Assembly: GCA_902767025.1 (NCBI GenBank)
Contig: CACXFZ010000070.1
Span: 1-13,198 of the forward strand
DNA: 13,198 nt
From: an uncultured Coriobacteriaceae bacterium
GTDB taxonomy: Bacteria > Actinomycetota > Coriobacteriia > Coriobacteriales > Eggerthellaceae
Reading direction: 5' to 3'
Below the pieces are notes generated by a model, which saw only the letters and a program-made list of their open reading frames with translations, had not been told where the DNA came from and did no database searches. Position numbers and translations under genes: made by a program. Position 1 is the first letter of the stretch, and every line of letters begins with the position of its first letter. Shown here piece after piece: positions 6,722 to 13,198 of the stretch.

Positions 6722-7033
6722 ATGAAGGCAACCTGCACACCCGAGCTCGAGGCTTACCTGGCGCGCCGTGGCTACACGCTTTTGGAGGTGAGCATCGTGG
6801 ACGCCCGCACGTGCTGCGCAGGGTACAGCGAGGTGCTCGTGACGCCGCTGCGCGGCGAAGCGGCTGCCCAGGCCCGCCAAAACGCACTGCGCGTGATGGA
6901 CGCGGGAGCCTGCGAGGTTGCCGTGGTGTCGCGCGGTGTGGAGATCGACGACGAGGTGCGTTTCGAGCTTGTTTCCTTCTTGGGGGCAAAAGACGTCAGG
7001 GCAAACGGGATGCGCGCATTCTCCCTGAGGTAG
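6722..7033 (+). CDS. Small conserved protein with a Cys-Cys motif, HesB-like CC/Se-type (tentative)
   Basis: A 103-residue protein starting MKATCTPELEAYLARRGYTL, with a CCAGYSE motif near residues 27-33 and a C-terminal VRFELVSFLGAKDVRANGM stretch. The layout of an N-terminal helix, a strand with adjacent cysteines, and a C-terminal beta/alpha part resembles the small HesB-like family in which the CC pair is sometimes Cys-Sec. I recall that resemblance from family knowledge and cannot test it here. Such proteins are usually linked to metal, sulfur or selenium chemistry. The start is uncertain: ATG 6704 would add six residues, but its upstream region has no ribosome site, whereas 6722 has a weak gaag about 8 nt before. 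It begins 43 bp after the asparagine-synthetase-like gene on the same strand and is probably co-transcribed with it. Confidence 0.6.
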   Translation: MKATCTPELEAYLARRGYTLLEVSIVDARTCCAGYSEVLVTPLRGEAAAQARQNALRVMDAGACEVAVVSRGVEIDDEVRFELVSFLGAKDVRANGMRAFSLR

Positions 7034-7164
7034 CCCGCACGCGTATCCGCAGGTCACAACACGATTTCTCCGCCTTTGGAACATGACGCGGGCGACTTGA
7101 TCGTCCCCGTTGGCGTATCTGGTTCTTTGGTGCTGTTGTGGTAACATATTCCACGGCACGAACC

Positions 7165-7192
7165 GAGGGCATTTCCGCCCTCCTTTCTTTTC
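7165..7192 (+). terminator. Intrinsic-terminator-like hairpin before the GGDEF-EAL gene
   Basis: GAGGGC (7165-7170), loop ATTTCC and GCCCTC (7177-7182) form a perfect 6-bp GC-rich stem, followed directly by CTTTCTTTT. It lies 131 bp after the CC-motif gene and 82 bp before the next ATG. The simple reading is a terminator for the 5092-7033 unit. Because I cannot find a convincing promoter between it and 7275, an attenuator in the leader of the GGDEF-EAL operon is possible. The rest of 7034-7274 holds no gene I can support. Confidence 0.6.
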
Positions 7193-7274
7193 GGCGTGTG
7201 GGGTTACGTATTGGCATATGTGCACGACGGCAAGGCCGCATGTGTAGGGGAATATCGCGCAACGATAGGGAACA

Positions 7275-10022
7275 ATGGCACTGGCTGTAAAAGAACCGCA
7301 AGAGCGTTCCATCTTCTTCGCCATCTTGGTGCCTATGCTCGTGCTCATTCTTGCCGAAGTGCTCCTGTTCCTGGGGCTCTTGACCGCCAGCGGCGTGGTC
7401 GGTCGCCTGACCCAGAACGACTGCGACAGCATGGACAAGCAGGCGCAGGGCCGCCGGGACCAGTTCCAGGAATACCTCCTTGGCATGGGCACCGAGCTCT
7501 CTTCGCTTGCACGCTCGGTCAACTCCACCGCAAACGCGCTGGCTTCGGAAGGCCAGCTCAACCTGGATGCACTCGACACCGACGCGGCAAGCAGCGTGGC
7601 GGTGCTGCGCGATTCGGTGTCTTCTATGATTTCCACGCTGCGTGCGTGCAATTCGTCGGGTGTGTACGTGGTCCTGAACGTGGACGACCTGTCCGCGCAT
7701 CATGAAAAGGGCGACTACGGACGCAAGTCGTGCGTCTACATCTCCGACATCAGCCCCGGGATGGCGCCCAGCGTGCGCAACGACGACTTGCTGTTCGAAT
7801 GCGCGCCCACCGAAATCGCCCAGGCGTTCTCGATCACGACGGGGACGAGCTGGACCACCGGCTACGAATTCACGGAGCGGGTGTACAGCGAGGAGTACGA
7901 CTTCCTGTACGTGCCCTTCCAGACTGCCTACGAGGCAAGTGGCAGGGTGGATCCGCTCGACTACGCGTACTGGAGCGTGGCGCCGCTGCGAGACGACGGC
8001 ATCGAGCAGCGCAGCATGAGCTATTCGATTCCCCTGGTGCTCGACGACGGCACCGTGTACGGAGTGGTGGGCGTCGACTTGTCGGCCGACTACCTGAAGA
8101 CCCTGCTTCCCTATGGCGAGCTGTTCAGCGAAGACGACGGGTCCTACCTGATCGCGACCTCCGACGTCAAACTGTCGGACGTCCAGGAAGGCGAGTCCGT
8201 GCAGCTTTCCCCGGTGGTGTGCGCGGGGTACAACCGCATCGACAACACCGATTACGGCATGACGTTCTCGATGGTGCGCGGGTCGGGCAGCGACGAGGCC
8301 TTCCATACCGTCAACGGCCAGTACTACATCAGCTGCGAGCCGCTGACCCTGTACAACGCGTCGACGCCCTTCGACCACCAGGAATGGGTGCTGCTGGGCC
8401 TGATGCCGCAGGCGACGCTGCACAGGTTCAGCGACCAGGCCCTGGGCATGATCGGCGTTGCCGCCCTGTTCATGCTGCTTTTGGGATTCCTGGGTTCGAT
8501 CGCGGTGGGCTACCGCATGTCGAGCCCCCTGCGCCACCTGTCGCGGGAAGTGGCCCAGGCCGAGCTGGAGGGTTCGGAGGTCATCGAGCTGTCGCGCACG
8601 GGCATCGCCGAGCTCAACCAGCTCACCGGCGCCATCTCGGAGCTGTCTTCGAGCGTGGCGCGCGCCCGCCAGGTCGAGCAGAGCCGCCTGGAATACGAGC
8701 GCGACTTCGACCTGCTCACCGGGCTGATGAACCGCCGCGCCTTCTACCGCCGCGCAGAAGAGATCTTCGCGGACGCGGACGCGCTCAAGCACACGGCCAT
8801 CGTGATGCTCGACCTGGACAACCTCAAGACCATCAACGACGTCTACGGGCACGATTGCGGCGACAAGTACATCCGCCAGGCAGCCCGCTGCTTCGAGGAT
8901 TCCGTGCCCAGCAACGTGCTGGTGTCGCGCGTGTCGGGCGACGAGTTCTTCCTGCTGTTCTACGGCTACGACTCGCGCGAGCAGGTCGAGAGCGACATCG
9001 AGCGGCTGCGCCAGGCCATCCCGCAAACCGAGTTCTTCCTGCCCGACGGCAAGATGACCTACATCAACGCATCGGGTGGCGTGGCGCTGTACCTGGAAGA
9101 CGCCACCGAGTTCGCCGAGCTGATGAAGCTGGCCGACTTCACGATGTACCAGGTGAAGGAAAGCGGCAAGAACAACATCGCGTACTTCGACTTCGAGACC
9201 TACCAGCGCAAGTCGTCTGCGCTGCGCATCGAAAACGAGTTCGCCGACCTGATGGGCAACTACCAGCTGTCGACGTACCACTTCCAGCCCATCTTCGACG
9301 CGCGCTCGGGCGAGGTGTTCGCCTACGAAGCGCTGATGCGCGTGTCGATGGGCCTGCTGCAGAGTCCCGCCGACGTGCTTTCGCTGGCGCGCAGCCAGGG
9401 CCGGCTGATCGACGTGGAGCGCATGACCTGGATTCGCTCGCTCGAGTGCTACGAGGATTTGCGCGCGGCGGGCAAGGTCGTCGAGGACGCCTACCTGTTC
9501 CTCAACTCCATGGCCAACCTGTCGCTCGACGCCGACGAGCTGGCCCAGATCGCCGCCGACCACAAAGACGTGATGGGCAACGTGGTCATCGAGATCACCG
9601 AAGGCGAGGACATGGACGAGGACACCGTCGAGGTCAAGCGCTCCGTGCCGGGCCTGCCGGGCCTGTTCGCGCTCGACGACTACGGCAGCGGCTACAACTC
9701 GGAAGTGAAGCTGCTCGCGCTGCGCCCCAAGTTCGTGAAGGTGGACATCTCCATCATCAGGAACATCCATCAGTCCGAAGACAAGCAGAGCATCGTGTCG
9801 AACGTGGTCTTCTACGCCCACAACCGCGACATGCTCGTGATCGCGGAGGGCATCGAGTCTGCCGAGGAAGTTGACGCGCTGCTCGATCTCGACGTCGACC
9901 TGCTGCAGGGCTACTACCTGGCCAAGCCCGCTGCCGAGCCGCAGCGCATGAACGAGGAGGCTGCGACCCATCTGGCGGCGCGCCTGGCCGACGAGAGGCA
10001 AGGGGAAGGGGAGCAGTCGTGA
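7275..10022 (+). CDS. Membrane-bound sensor GGDEF-EAL protein (c-di-GMP synthesis/breakdown)
   Basis: A 915-residue signalling protein. A membrane helix at about 14-37 is followed by an extracytoplasmic region of ~350 residues that looks like a double-Cache sensor (for example YSIPLVLDDGTVYGVVGVDL). A second helix (about 390-413) and a HAMP-like linker come next. The GGDEF domain starts at DLLTGLMNRRAF (479-490) and has DLDNLKTINDVYGHDCGDKY. Its signature is SGDEF (554-558) rather than GGDEF, and no RxxD inhibitory site precedes it. The EAL domain keeps the metal and catalytic positions: E685 in EALMR, NLS, EITE (773-776), D801-D802 in DDYGSGYNS, the Lys of VKVD, AEGIES and QGYY. So phosphodiesterase activity is plausible, and cyclase activity possible since SGDEF variants can be active. 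ATG 7275 has agggaa just upstream. The stop overlaps the cstA start, so the two are translated together. Confidence 0.92.
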   Translation: MALAVKEPQERSIFFAILVPMLVLILAEVLLFLGLLTASGVVGRLTQNDCDSMDKQAQGRRDQFQEYLLGMGTELSSLARSVNSTANALASEGQLNLDALDTDAASSVAVLRDSVSSMISTLRACNSSGVYVVLNVDDLSAHHEKGDYGRKSCVYISDISPGMAPSVRNDDLLFECAPTEIAQAFSITTGTSWTTGYEFTERVYSEEYDFLYVPFQTAYEASGRVDPLDYAYWSVAPLRDDGIEQRSMSYSIPLVLDDGTVYGVVGVDLSADYLKTLLPYGELFSEDDGSYLIATSDVKLSDVQEGESVQLSPVVCAGYNRIDNTDYGMTFSMVRGSGSDEAFHTVNGQYYISCEPLTLYNASTPFDHQEWVLLGLMPQATLHRFSDQALGMIGVAALFMLLLGFLGSIAVGYRMSSPLRHLSREVAQAELEGSEVIELSRTGIAELNQLTGAISELSSSVARARQVEQSRLEYERDFDLLTGLMNRRAFYRRAEEIFADADALKHTAIVMLDLDNLKTINDVYGHDCGDKYIRQAARCFEDSVPSNVLVSRVSGDEFFLLFYGYDSREQVESDIERLRQAIPQTEFFLPDGKMTYINASGGVALYLEDATEFAELMKLADFTMYQVKESGKNNIAYFDFETYQRKSSALRIENEFADLMGNYQLSTYHFQPIFDARSGEVFAYEALMRVSMGLLQSPADVLSLARSQGRLIDVERMTWIRSLECYEDLRAAGKVVEDAYLFLNSMANLSLDADELAQIAADHKDVMGNVVIEITEGEDMDEDTVEVKRSVPGLPGLFALDDYGSGYNSEVKLLALRPKFVKVDISIIRNIHQSEDKQSIVSNVVFYAHNRDMLVIAEGIESAEEVDALLDLDVDLLQGYYLAKPAAEPQRMNEEAATHLAARLADERQGEGEQS

Positions 10023-11815
10023 ACGTGCTGATCGTCTTGCTTATCACCCTGGTGTTCGTCACGGTTGGCTATCTGTTCTACGGCCGCTGGATCGGCAAGC
10101 AGCTGGGCATCGATCCGACCCGGATCACGCCTGCGCACGAACTGGAGGACGACGTCGACTACGTTGCGGCGCCTCCCTACGTGGTGCTGGGCCATCATTT
10201 CAGCTCCATCGCGGGGGCGGGCCCTGTCAACGGCCCGATCCAGGCCGCCGTGTTCGGCTGGGTGCCGGTGATGCTGTGGGTGCTCATCGGCGGCGTGTTC
10301 ATCGGGGCGGTGCACGACTTCGGTGCGCTGTTCACCTCGGTGCGCCACAAGGGCCAGACGATCGCCATCGTCGTGCGCGACAACATCGACAACACCGCCA
10401 AGGTGATGTTCGCCCTGTTCGCCTACTTGACGCTGGTGCTGCTGATGGCCGCGTTCATCTCGATCGTGGCCGACACGTTCGCGGTGACGGGCGCGGATGC
10501 CGCCGTGGACGACCGCAACATGACCACGGCAGCGGTGTCGCTGCTCTTCATCGGTGCTGCCGTCGTGTGGGGATTCGCCCTGCGCGGGCGCAAGGTGCCC
10601 ACCGATGCGCACGTCCTGCTTGCCATCGTCGTGATCATCATCTGCGTGGCCGGCGGCATGCTGTTCCACCCGATCGCGCTGGGATCGTTCCATTGGAAGC
10701 TGGTGCTGGCGGTCTACATCCTGGCCGCCTCCCTGGCACCGGTGTGGATCTTGCTGCAGCCACGCGACTACCTGTCCAGCTACCTGCTCTACGGCATGAT
10801 GATCCTGTCGGTGGTCGGCGTCGTGGGCGCGGGCATCGTCGGCGCCGCCAGCGACCTGGAGATTCCGGCGTTCGCGGGCTTTACCGTGAGCAACGCGGCG
10901 GTCGACGCCGCGGGCAATCCGATCGTTTCGGAAAGCGGCCTGGCCGTCGTCAACAAGGCTGCGGCATCGGGCTATCTGTTCCCCGCGCTGTTCATCACCA
11001 TCGCATGCGGCGCGGTGTCGGGCTTCCACAGCCTGGTGGCGTCGGGCACCACGTCCAAGCAGATCGACAACGAAAGCCACATCCGGCCCATCGGCTACGG
11101 TGGCATGCTCATCGAAAGCATCCTGGCCATCCTGAGCCTGTGCGCCGTGGGATTCGTGTGGGTGCAGTACCAGGCAGGCGAGTTCGCGGCGCCGACGCAG
11201 GTGTTCGCCTCGGGCCTGTCGGGCATGATATCGGCGGTAGTGGGGGACAGCGCCCAACCCATCACGTTCCAGCTGCTGATCCTTGCCGTGTCCACCTTCT
11301 GCCTGACCACGCTGGACACGGCCACGCGCCTGGCGCGCTACATGTTCCAGGAGCTGTGGGTGCCCGTAGGGGAAAAGATCGTCTCGGTCTCGGGCTGGCG
11401 CAGGATCCCCACGAACAAGTACGTTGCCACGATTGTCACGGTGGGCCTGGGCCTGGGACTCGGCCTGTCGGACTACACCATCATCTGGCCGCTGTTCGGC
11501 GCCGCCAACCAGCTGCTCGCCGCGTTGGCCCTGTTGGCGGTTTCCGTGTGGCTGCGCAATGCGGGCCGCAAGAACCAGATGTTCTACATCCCGATGTTCT
11601 TCATGCTCTGCGTGACGCTGACGTCGCTGTTCCTCACCATCCAGCAGAAGGTTCTGCTGCTTGCCGGCGATACCGCGGTGCTCGCTGCGCAAAGCGGTGG
11701 CATGGGCGGCGTCGTGGCCCAGCTCGCCTTCGCCTCGGTGCTGTTCGTGCTCGCCATCGTGCTGGCGGTGAAGGGCGTGAAGGTTTTGGCACGCAGCAAG
11801 GCCAAGACCGCGTGA
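10019..11815 (+). CDS. cstA: CstA-family peptide/pyruvate transporter
   Basis: CstA-family carbon-starvation proteins are polytopic inner-membrane transporters; E. coli members take up peptides and pyruvate. The 598-residue product is hydrophobic throughout and carries the family signatures: GHHFSSIAGAGPVNGP (about 58-73), FGWVPVMLWVLIGGVFIGAV, HDFGALFTSVRHKG, FHSLVASGTTSKQI, TLDTATRLARYMFQEL and GAANQLLAALAL (about 493-504). It is shorter than the ~700-aa E. coli proteins, as in many Gram-positive homologues. It starts with GTG at 10019, overlapping the GGDEF-EAL stop as GTGA, with a purine-rich aaggggaaggggag ribosome site inside the upstream gene. Its own stop overlaps the next ATG by one base (TGATG). 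The order sensor, transporter, small partner suggests that uptake is tuned by, or reports to, the c-di-GMP protein. Confidence 0.93.
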   Translation: MNVLIVLLITLVFVTVGYLFYGRWIGKQLGIDPTRITPAHELEDDVDYVAAPPYVVLGHHFSSIAGAGPVNGPIQAAVFGWVPVMLWVLIGGVFIGAVHDFGALFTSVRHKGQTIAIVVRDNIDNTAKVMFALFAYLTLVLLMAAFISIVADTFAVTGADAAVDDRNMTTAAVSLLFIGAAVVWGFALRGRKVPTDAHVLLAIVVIIICVAGGMLFHPIALGSFHWKLVLAVYILAASLAPVWILLQPRDYLSSYLLYGMMILSVVGVVGAGIVGAASDLEIPAFAGFTVSNAAVDAAGNPIVSESGLAVVNKAAASGYLFPALFITIACGAVSGFHSLVASGTTSKQIDNESHIRPIGYGGMLIESILAILSLCAVGFVWVQYQAGEFAAPTQVFASGLSGMISAVVGDSAQPITFQLLILAVSTFCLTTLDTATRLARYMFQELWVPVGEKIVSVSGWRRIPTNKYVATIVTVGLGLGLGLSDYTIIWPLFGAANQLLAALALLAVSVWLRNAGRKNQMFYIPMFFMLCVTLTSLFLTIQQKVLLLAGDTAVLAAQSGGMGGVVAQLAFASVLFVLAIVLAVKGVKVLARSKAKTA

Positions 11816-12345
11816 TGGACGCCAAGGGTCAGGTGCTCGAGCGGCTGCTGAAGGCGCATCGGGCATACTTCGACGTCGAGCGCGACCATGCTTTCGCGGG
11901 CAGGGTTTTCCCGGGATATGCAGAATTCCACACCCATGGGGAGCAGTACGTGCTGGTCAAGCGCGCCAAGCTGTGGGAGGTCGATTCGCACCAGTACCTG
12001 TTCTTCGACACGGTCGAGCGGCTCGATATGCCGCTGCTCGACGAGCTGGTGCAGTTCATGCAGGCGCAGGCGCTTGGCAAGGTGAAGCCCAAGGCCGACC
12101 ACATGTCCAGCGACTTGGGTCTGATCCTGATCGCCGATGCGGTCGACGACGACGTTGCGGCGGCCGTGCGCAAGGTGCGCTTCCGCAAGAACTTCAAGTT
12201 CGGGATTCACGGGTGGAGCGACCTGATCGTGGCGGTGGTCGACCTGGGCCGGCGCCGGGTTGTCACCAACGGGGCCGGCAAGGACATGGCCGGCGTGCTC
12301 GAGGCGAACGCCTTCGGGGTGCGCGAGGACGATGCGCTTCGGTAG
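11815..12345 (+). CDS. Conserved uncharacterised protein of the cstA operon
   Basis: A 176-residue soluble protein with no signal peptide or membrane helix. It starts at the ATG overlapping the cstA stop (TGATG), which makes the start secure. Distinct segments are HRAYFDVERDHAFAGRVFPG near the N terminus, YVLVKRAKLWEVDSHQYLFF, KADHMSSDLGLILIADAV, and FKFGIHGWSDL (127-137). The pattern matches what I remember of a small domain of unknown function found beside cstA genes in Gram-positive bacteria (DUF8052-like); that link is recollection, not a search result. Its place as third gene of a translationally coupled operon suggests a cytoplasmic accessory or regulator of the transporter. No catalytic motif is recognised. 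Confidence 0.75.
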   Translation: MDAKGQVLERLLKAHRAYFDVERDHAFAGRVFPGYAEFHTHGEQYVLVKRAKLWEVDSHQYLFFDTVERLDMPLLDELVQFMQAQALGKVKPKADHMSSDLGLILIADAVDDDVAAAVRKVRFRKNFKFGIHGWSDLIVAVVDLGRRRVVTNGAGKDMAGVLEANAFGVREDDALR

Positions 12346-12360
12346 GCGCGCTCTGTCGAT

Positions 12361-12387
12361 TTGCCTGCGTGGCGTTATCGGTATAAG
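12361..12387 (+). promoter_or_regulatory. Weak candidate promoter of the PepSY lipoprotein gene
   Basis: TTGCCT (12361-12366) and TATAAG (12382-12387) are separated by 15 bp, shorter than ideal. They lie 16 bp after the preceding stop and 62 bp before the ATG at 12450. A near-palindrome ACGTAGTACGT (12408-12418, broken only at its middle base) lies between them and the ribosome site and could bind a regulator. Confidence 0.3.
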
Positions 12388-12449
12388 CTGTGCGATGTGT
12401 CCGAGGCACGTAGTACGTATGCAGTTAGTGGGAGAGAAAGGACAATACC

Positions 12450-12902
12450 ATGGTAACGAACAAGATTGCGCTTGCAGTGGCGGCTGGCGCATTGATGGCA
12501 GTGCTGGGCCTGGTGGGTTGCAGCAGTGCGCCGGCACCGTCCAACACGGCATCGTCTGCCCAGCAGGCGGCTACGACGACGTCTGCCGCAACGACAAGCG
12601 CTGCTCCTGCGGCCACGACCGAGAGCAAGAGCTCGGCGACCACGACCACGACTACGACTGAGACGACCGCCGCCCCGACGACGTTGCAGGAAGTCATCGG
12701 CGACGAAGCTGCCAAGCAGGCTGCGCTTGCCCACGCCGGCGTTGCCGCAGCCGACTGCACCGCGATGAAGGTCGAACTGGACATGAACGACAATCCGCCC
12801 CACTACGACGTCGACTTCAAGGCAGGCGGCATGGAGTACGACTACGACATCAACCCCACGACCGGCGAGGTGATCTCCTTCGGGTCCGAGGTTGACGACT
12901 AG
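12450..12902 (+). CDS. PepSY-domain lipoprotein
   Basis: A 150-residue secreted lipoprotein. A basic N terminus and hydrophobic stretch lead to the lipobox LVGC, with C24 as the lipidated residue. A Ser/Thr/Ala linker of about 55 residues follows, including a run of seven threonines. The C-terminal ~75 residues form a PepSY domain: DEAAKQAALAHAGV, an aspartate-rich middle, then YDVDFKAGGMEYDYDINPTT and GEVISFG. PepSY domains are found in secreted peptidase inhibitors and in many small envelope proteins, so an anchored regulator of extracytoplasmic proteolysis or a ligand-binding lipoprotein is possible. Start ATG 12450 is preceded by gagagaaagga, a good ribosome site. It appears monocistronic, with its own upstream gap and hairpins downstream. 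Confidence 0.88.
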   Translation: MVTNKIALAVAAGALMAVLGLVGCSSAPAPSNTASSAQQAATTTSAATTSAAPAATTESKSSATTTTTTTETTAAPTTLQEVIGDEAAKQAALAHAGVAAADCTAMKVELDMNDNPPHYDVDFKAGGMEYDYDINPTTGEVISFGSEVDD

Positions 12903-12910
12903 CTTGGACA

Positions 12911-12923
12911 GGGGTCAGGCCCC
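12911..12923 (+). other. Small GGGG/CCCC hairpin after the PepSY gene
   Basis: GGGG (12911-12914) and CCCC (12920-12923) around TCAGG form a short hairpin 8 bp after the lipoprotein stop. Its sequence (gacaggggtcaggcccc) resembles both the stronger hairpin 27 bp downstream and the REP-type palindromes known from other bacteria. Confidence 0.35.
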
Positions 12924-12948
12924 GCTTCGTCAATGAATCGCTAGCGTA

Positions 12949-12980
12949 CGAACAGGGGCTCCGGCCCCTGTTCGCTTGTG
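12949..12980 (+). terminator. Strong hairpin, likely terminator of the PepSY lipoprotein gene
   Basis: CGAACAGGGGC (12949-12959) and GCCCCTGTTCG (12964-12974) form a perfect 11-bp stem closed by the four-base loop TCCG. The following bases, cttgtg, are only modestly T-rich, so termination may be partial. It lies 46 bp after the stop codon. Confidence 0.6.
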
Positions 12981-12986
12981 TTACGA

Positions 12987-13070
12987 AATGTGTTCGAAAC
13001 ATTGACGCGCATTGACGGACGTTTTCCTACCGCTCGTATGCAGCGGCAACCGCGTTGCGAGACGTCTCGC
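12987..13070. promoter_or_regulatory. Cluster of palindromes and a direct repeat in the 3' non-coding region
   Basis: Within the gene-free 12903-13198 stretch there are three operator-like signals. First, an imperfect inverted repeat AATGT...ACATT around TTCGAA (12987-13003). Second, a direct repeat CATTGACG at 13000-13007 and again at 13010-13017. Third, a perfect 14-bp palindrome GCGAGACGTCTCGC (13057-13070). They probably belong to the control region of a gene beyond the window, but no regulator can be named. Confidence 0.3.
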
Positions 13071-13111
13071 TAATCGCTGTTAACCTTTGCCCCACAAGTC
13101 CCAATGAAACC

Positions 13112-13129
13112 AAGGAGCCAGCTATGTAA
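13112..13129 (+). other. Strong ribosome-binding site followed by ATG-TAA
   Basis: AAGGAG (13112-13117) stands six bases before ATG (13124-13126), ideal spacing, but the next codon is TAA (13127-13129). Translation would begin and stop at once. It may be a start-stop leader, a gene killed at codon 2, or chance. The sequence here turns AT-rich compared with the rest of the window. Confidence 0.4.
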
Positions 13130-13161
13130 AAGTCAATAGGTTTTGAACGCTTTTTAGAACT

Positions 13162-13167
13162 TTGACA
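13162..13167 (+). promoter_or_regulatory. Consensus -35 hexamer TTGACA at the window end
   Basis: A perfect TTGACA lies in AT-rich DNA 31 bp before the window edge. The expected -10 positions (about 13184-13191) read GATTCAAG, not a good match, and the window ends before more can be seen. It may drive a gene outside the window. Confidence 0.3.
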
Positions 13168-13198
13168 ATTGGATATGGGACATGATTCAAGCATAGCG

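Noticed and set aside
5092..7033. Lasso-peptide biosynthesis cluster
   Set aside because: A Cys-less asparagine-synthetase-like protein recalls lasso cyclases, but no precursor peptide, leader-binding protein or transglutaminase-like protease is present.
7193..7274. c-di-GMP riboswitch in the leader of the GGDEF-EAL gene
   Set aside because: The region lacks the conserved GEMM core strings and paired helices that I could recognise.
6996..10001. Open frame of about 1000 codons on the minus strand
   Set aside because: It lies antisense to the GGDEF-EAL gene, whose domains are unmistakable. The translation is Val/His/Arg/Gln-rich, as expected from the complement of GC-rich coding DNA, and matches no family.
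10276..11814. Long 5' extension of the frame that becomes the third cstA-operon gene
   Set aside because: Before 11815 this frame is just an off-frame reading of cstA; family-like sequence and the overlapping ATG begin at 11815.
9914..11866. Open frame of 650 codons on the minus strand
   Set aside because: Antisense to cstA; low-complexity His/Arg/Asp/Gln-rich translation, no start signal, no recognisable domain.

Overview
The window is GC-rich, densely coded DNA from an anaerobe. It carries [FeFe]-hydrogenase maturation genes, a CstA transporter, a large GGDEF-EAL protein, a short pyruvate-kinase-like protein and a Ser/Thr-rich PepSY lipoprotein. Codon style and gene content suggest a gut-type actinobacterium of the class Coriobacteriia (Eggerthellaceae-like). 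That placement is inference from gene content, not from a marker gene. I see no rRNA, tRNA, CRISPR array or intact transposase.

Layout. (1) 1-2052, plus strand: the C-terminal part of hydG followed 20 bp later by complete hydF, the end of an [FeFe]-hydrogenase H-cluster maturation operon. The first ~50 bases do not continue hydG. They read, in another frame, like a more C-terminal HydG segment, so there is a break or chimeric junction near base 50. (2) 2293-3324, plus: a zinc-ribbon, single-pass membrane protein with a repeat-rich linker and an unrecognised extracytoplasmic domain. (3) 3392-4366, minus: a pyruvate-kinase-like protein lacking the C-terminal domain. (4) 4367-5091: a 725-bp gap with the likely pyk-like promoter, a HAD-phosphatase remnant, and a ~205-bp AT-rich inverted-repeat element with 25-bp perfect arms. 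(5) 5092-7033, plus: an asparagine-synthetase-like protein without the N-terminal Cys nucleophile, followed by a small CC-motif protein. (6) 7165-7192: an intrinsic-terminator-like hairpin. (7) 7275-12345, plus: a tightly overlapping operon of a membrane sensor GGDEF-EAL protein, CstA, and a conserved uncharacterised protein. (8) 12450-12902, plus: a PepSY lipoprotein, then hairpins. (9) 12903-13198: non-coding and increasingly AT-rich, ending with a strong ribosome-binding site in front of ATG-TAA and a consensus -35 hexamer.

How it fits together. hydG and hydF serve fermentative or respiratory H2 metabolism. The GGDEF-EAL/cstA/small-protein operon links an extracytoplasmic sensor and c-di-GMP turnover to peptide or pyruvate uptake; the stop/start overlaps imply translational coupling. 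The asparagine-synthetase-like gene and its CC-motif neighbour form a second, functionally unassigned pair. The best candidates for something undescribed are the inverted-repeat element at 4630-4834, the Cys-less amidotransferase plus CC-motif pair, and the coupled c-di-GMP/CstA operon.
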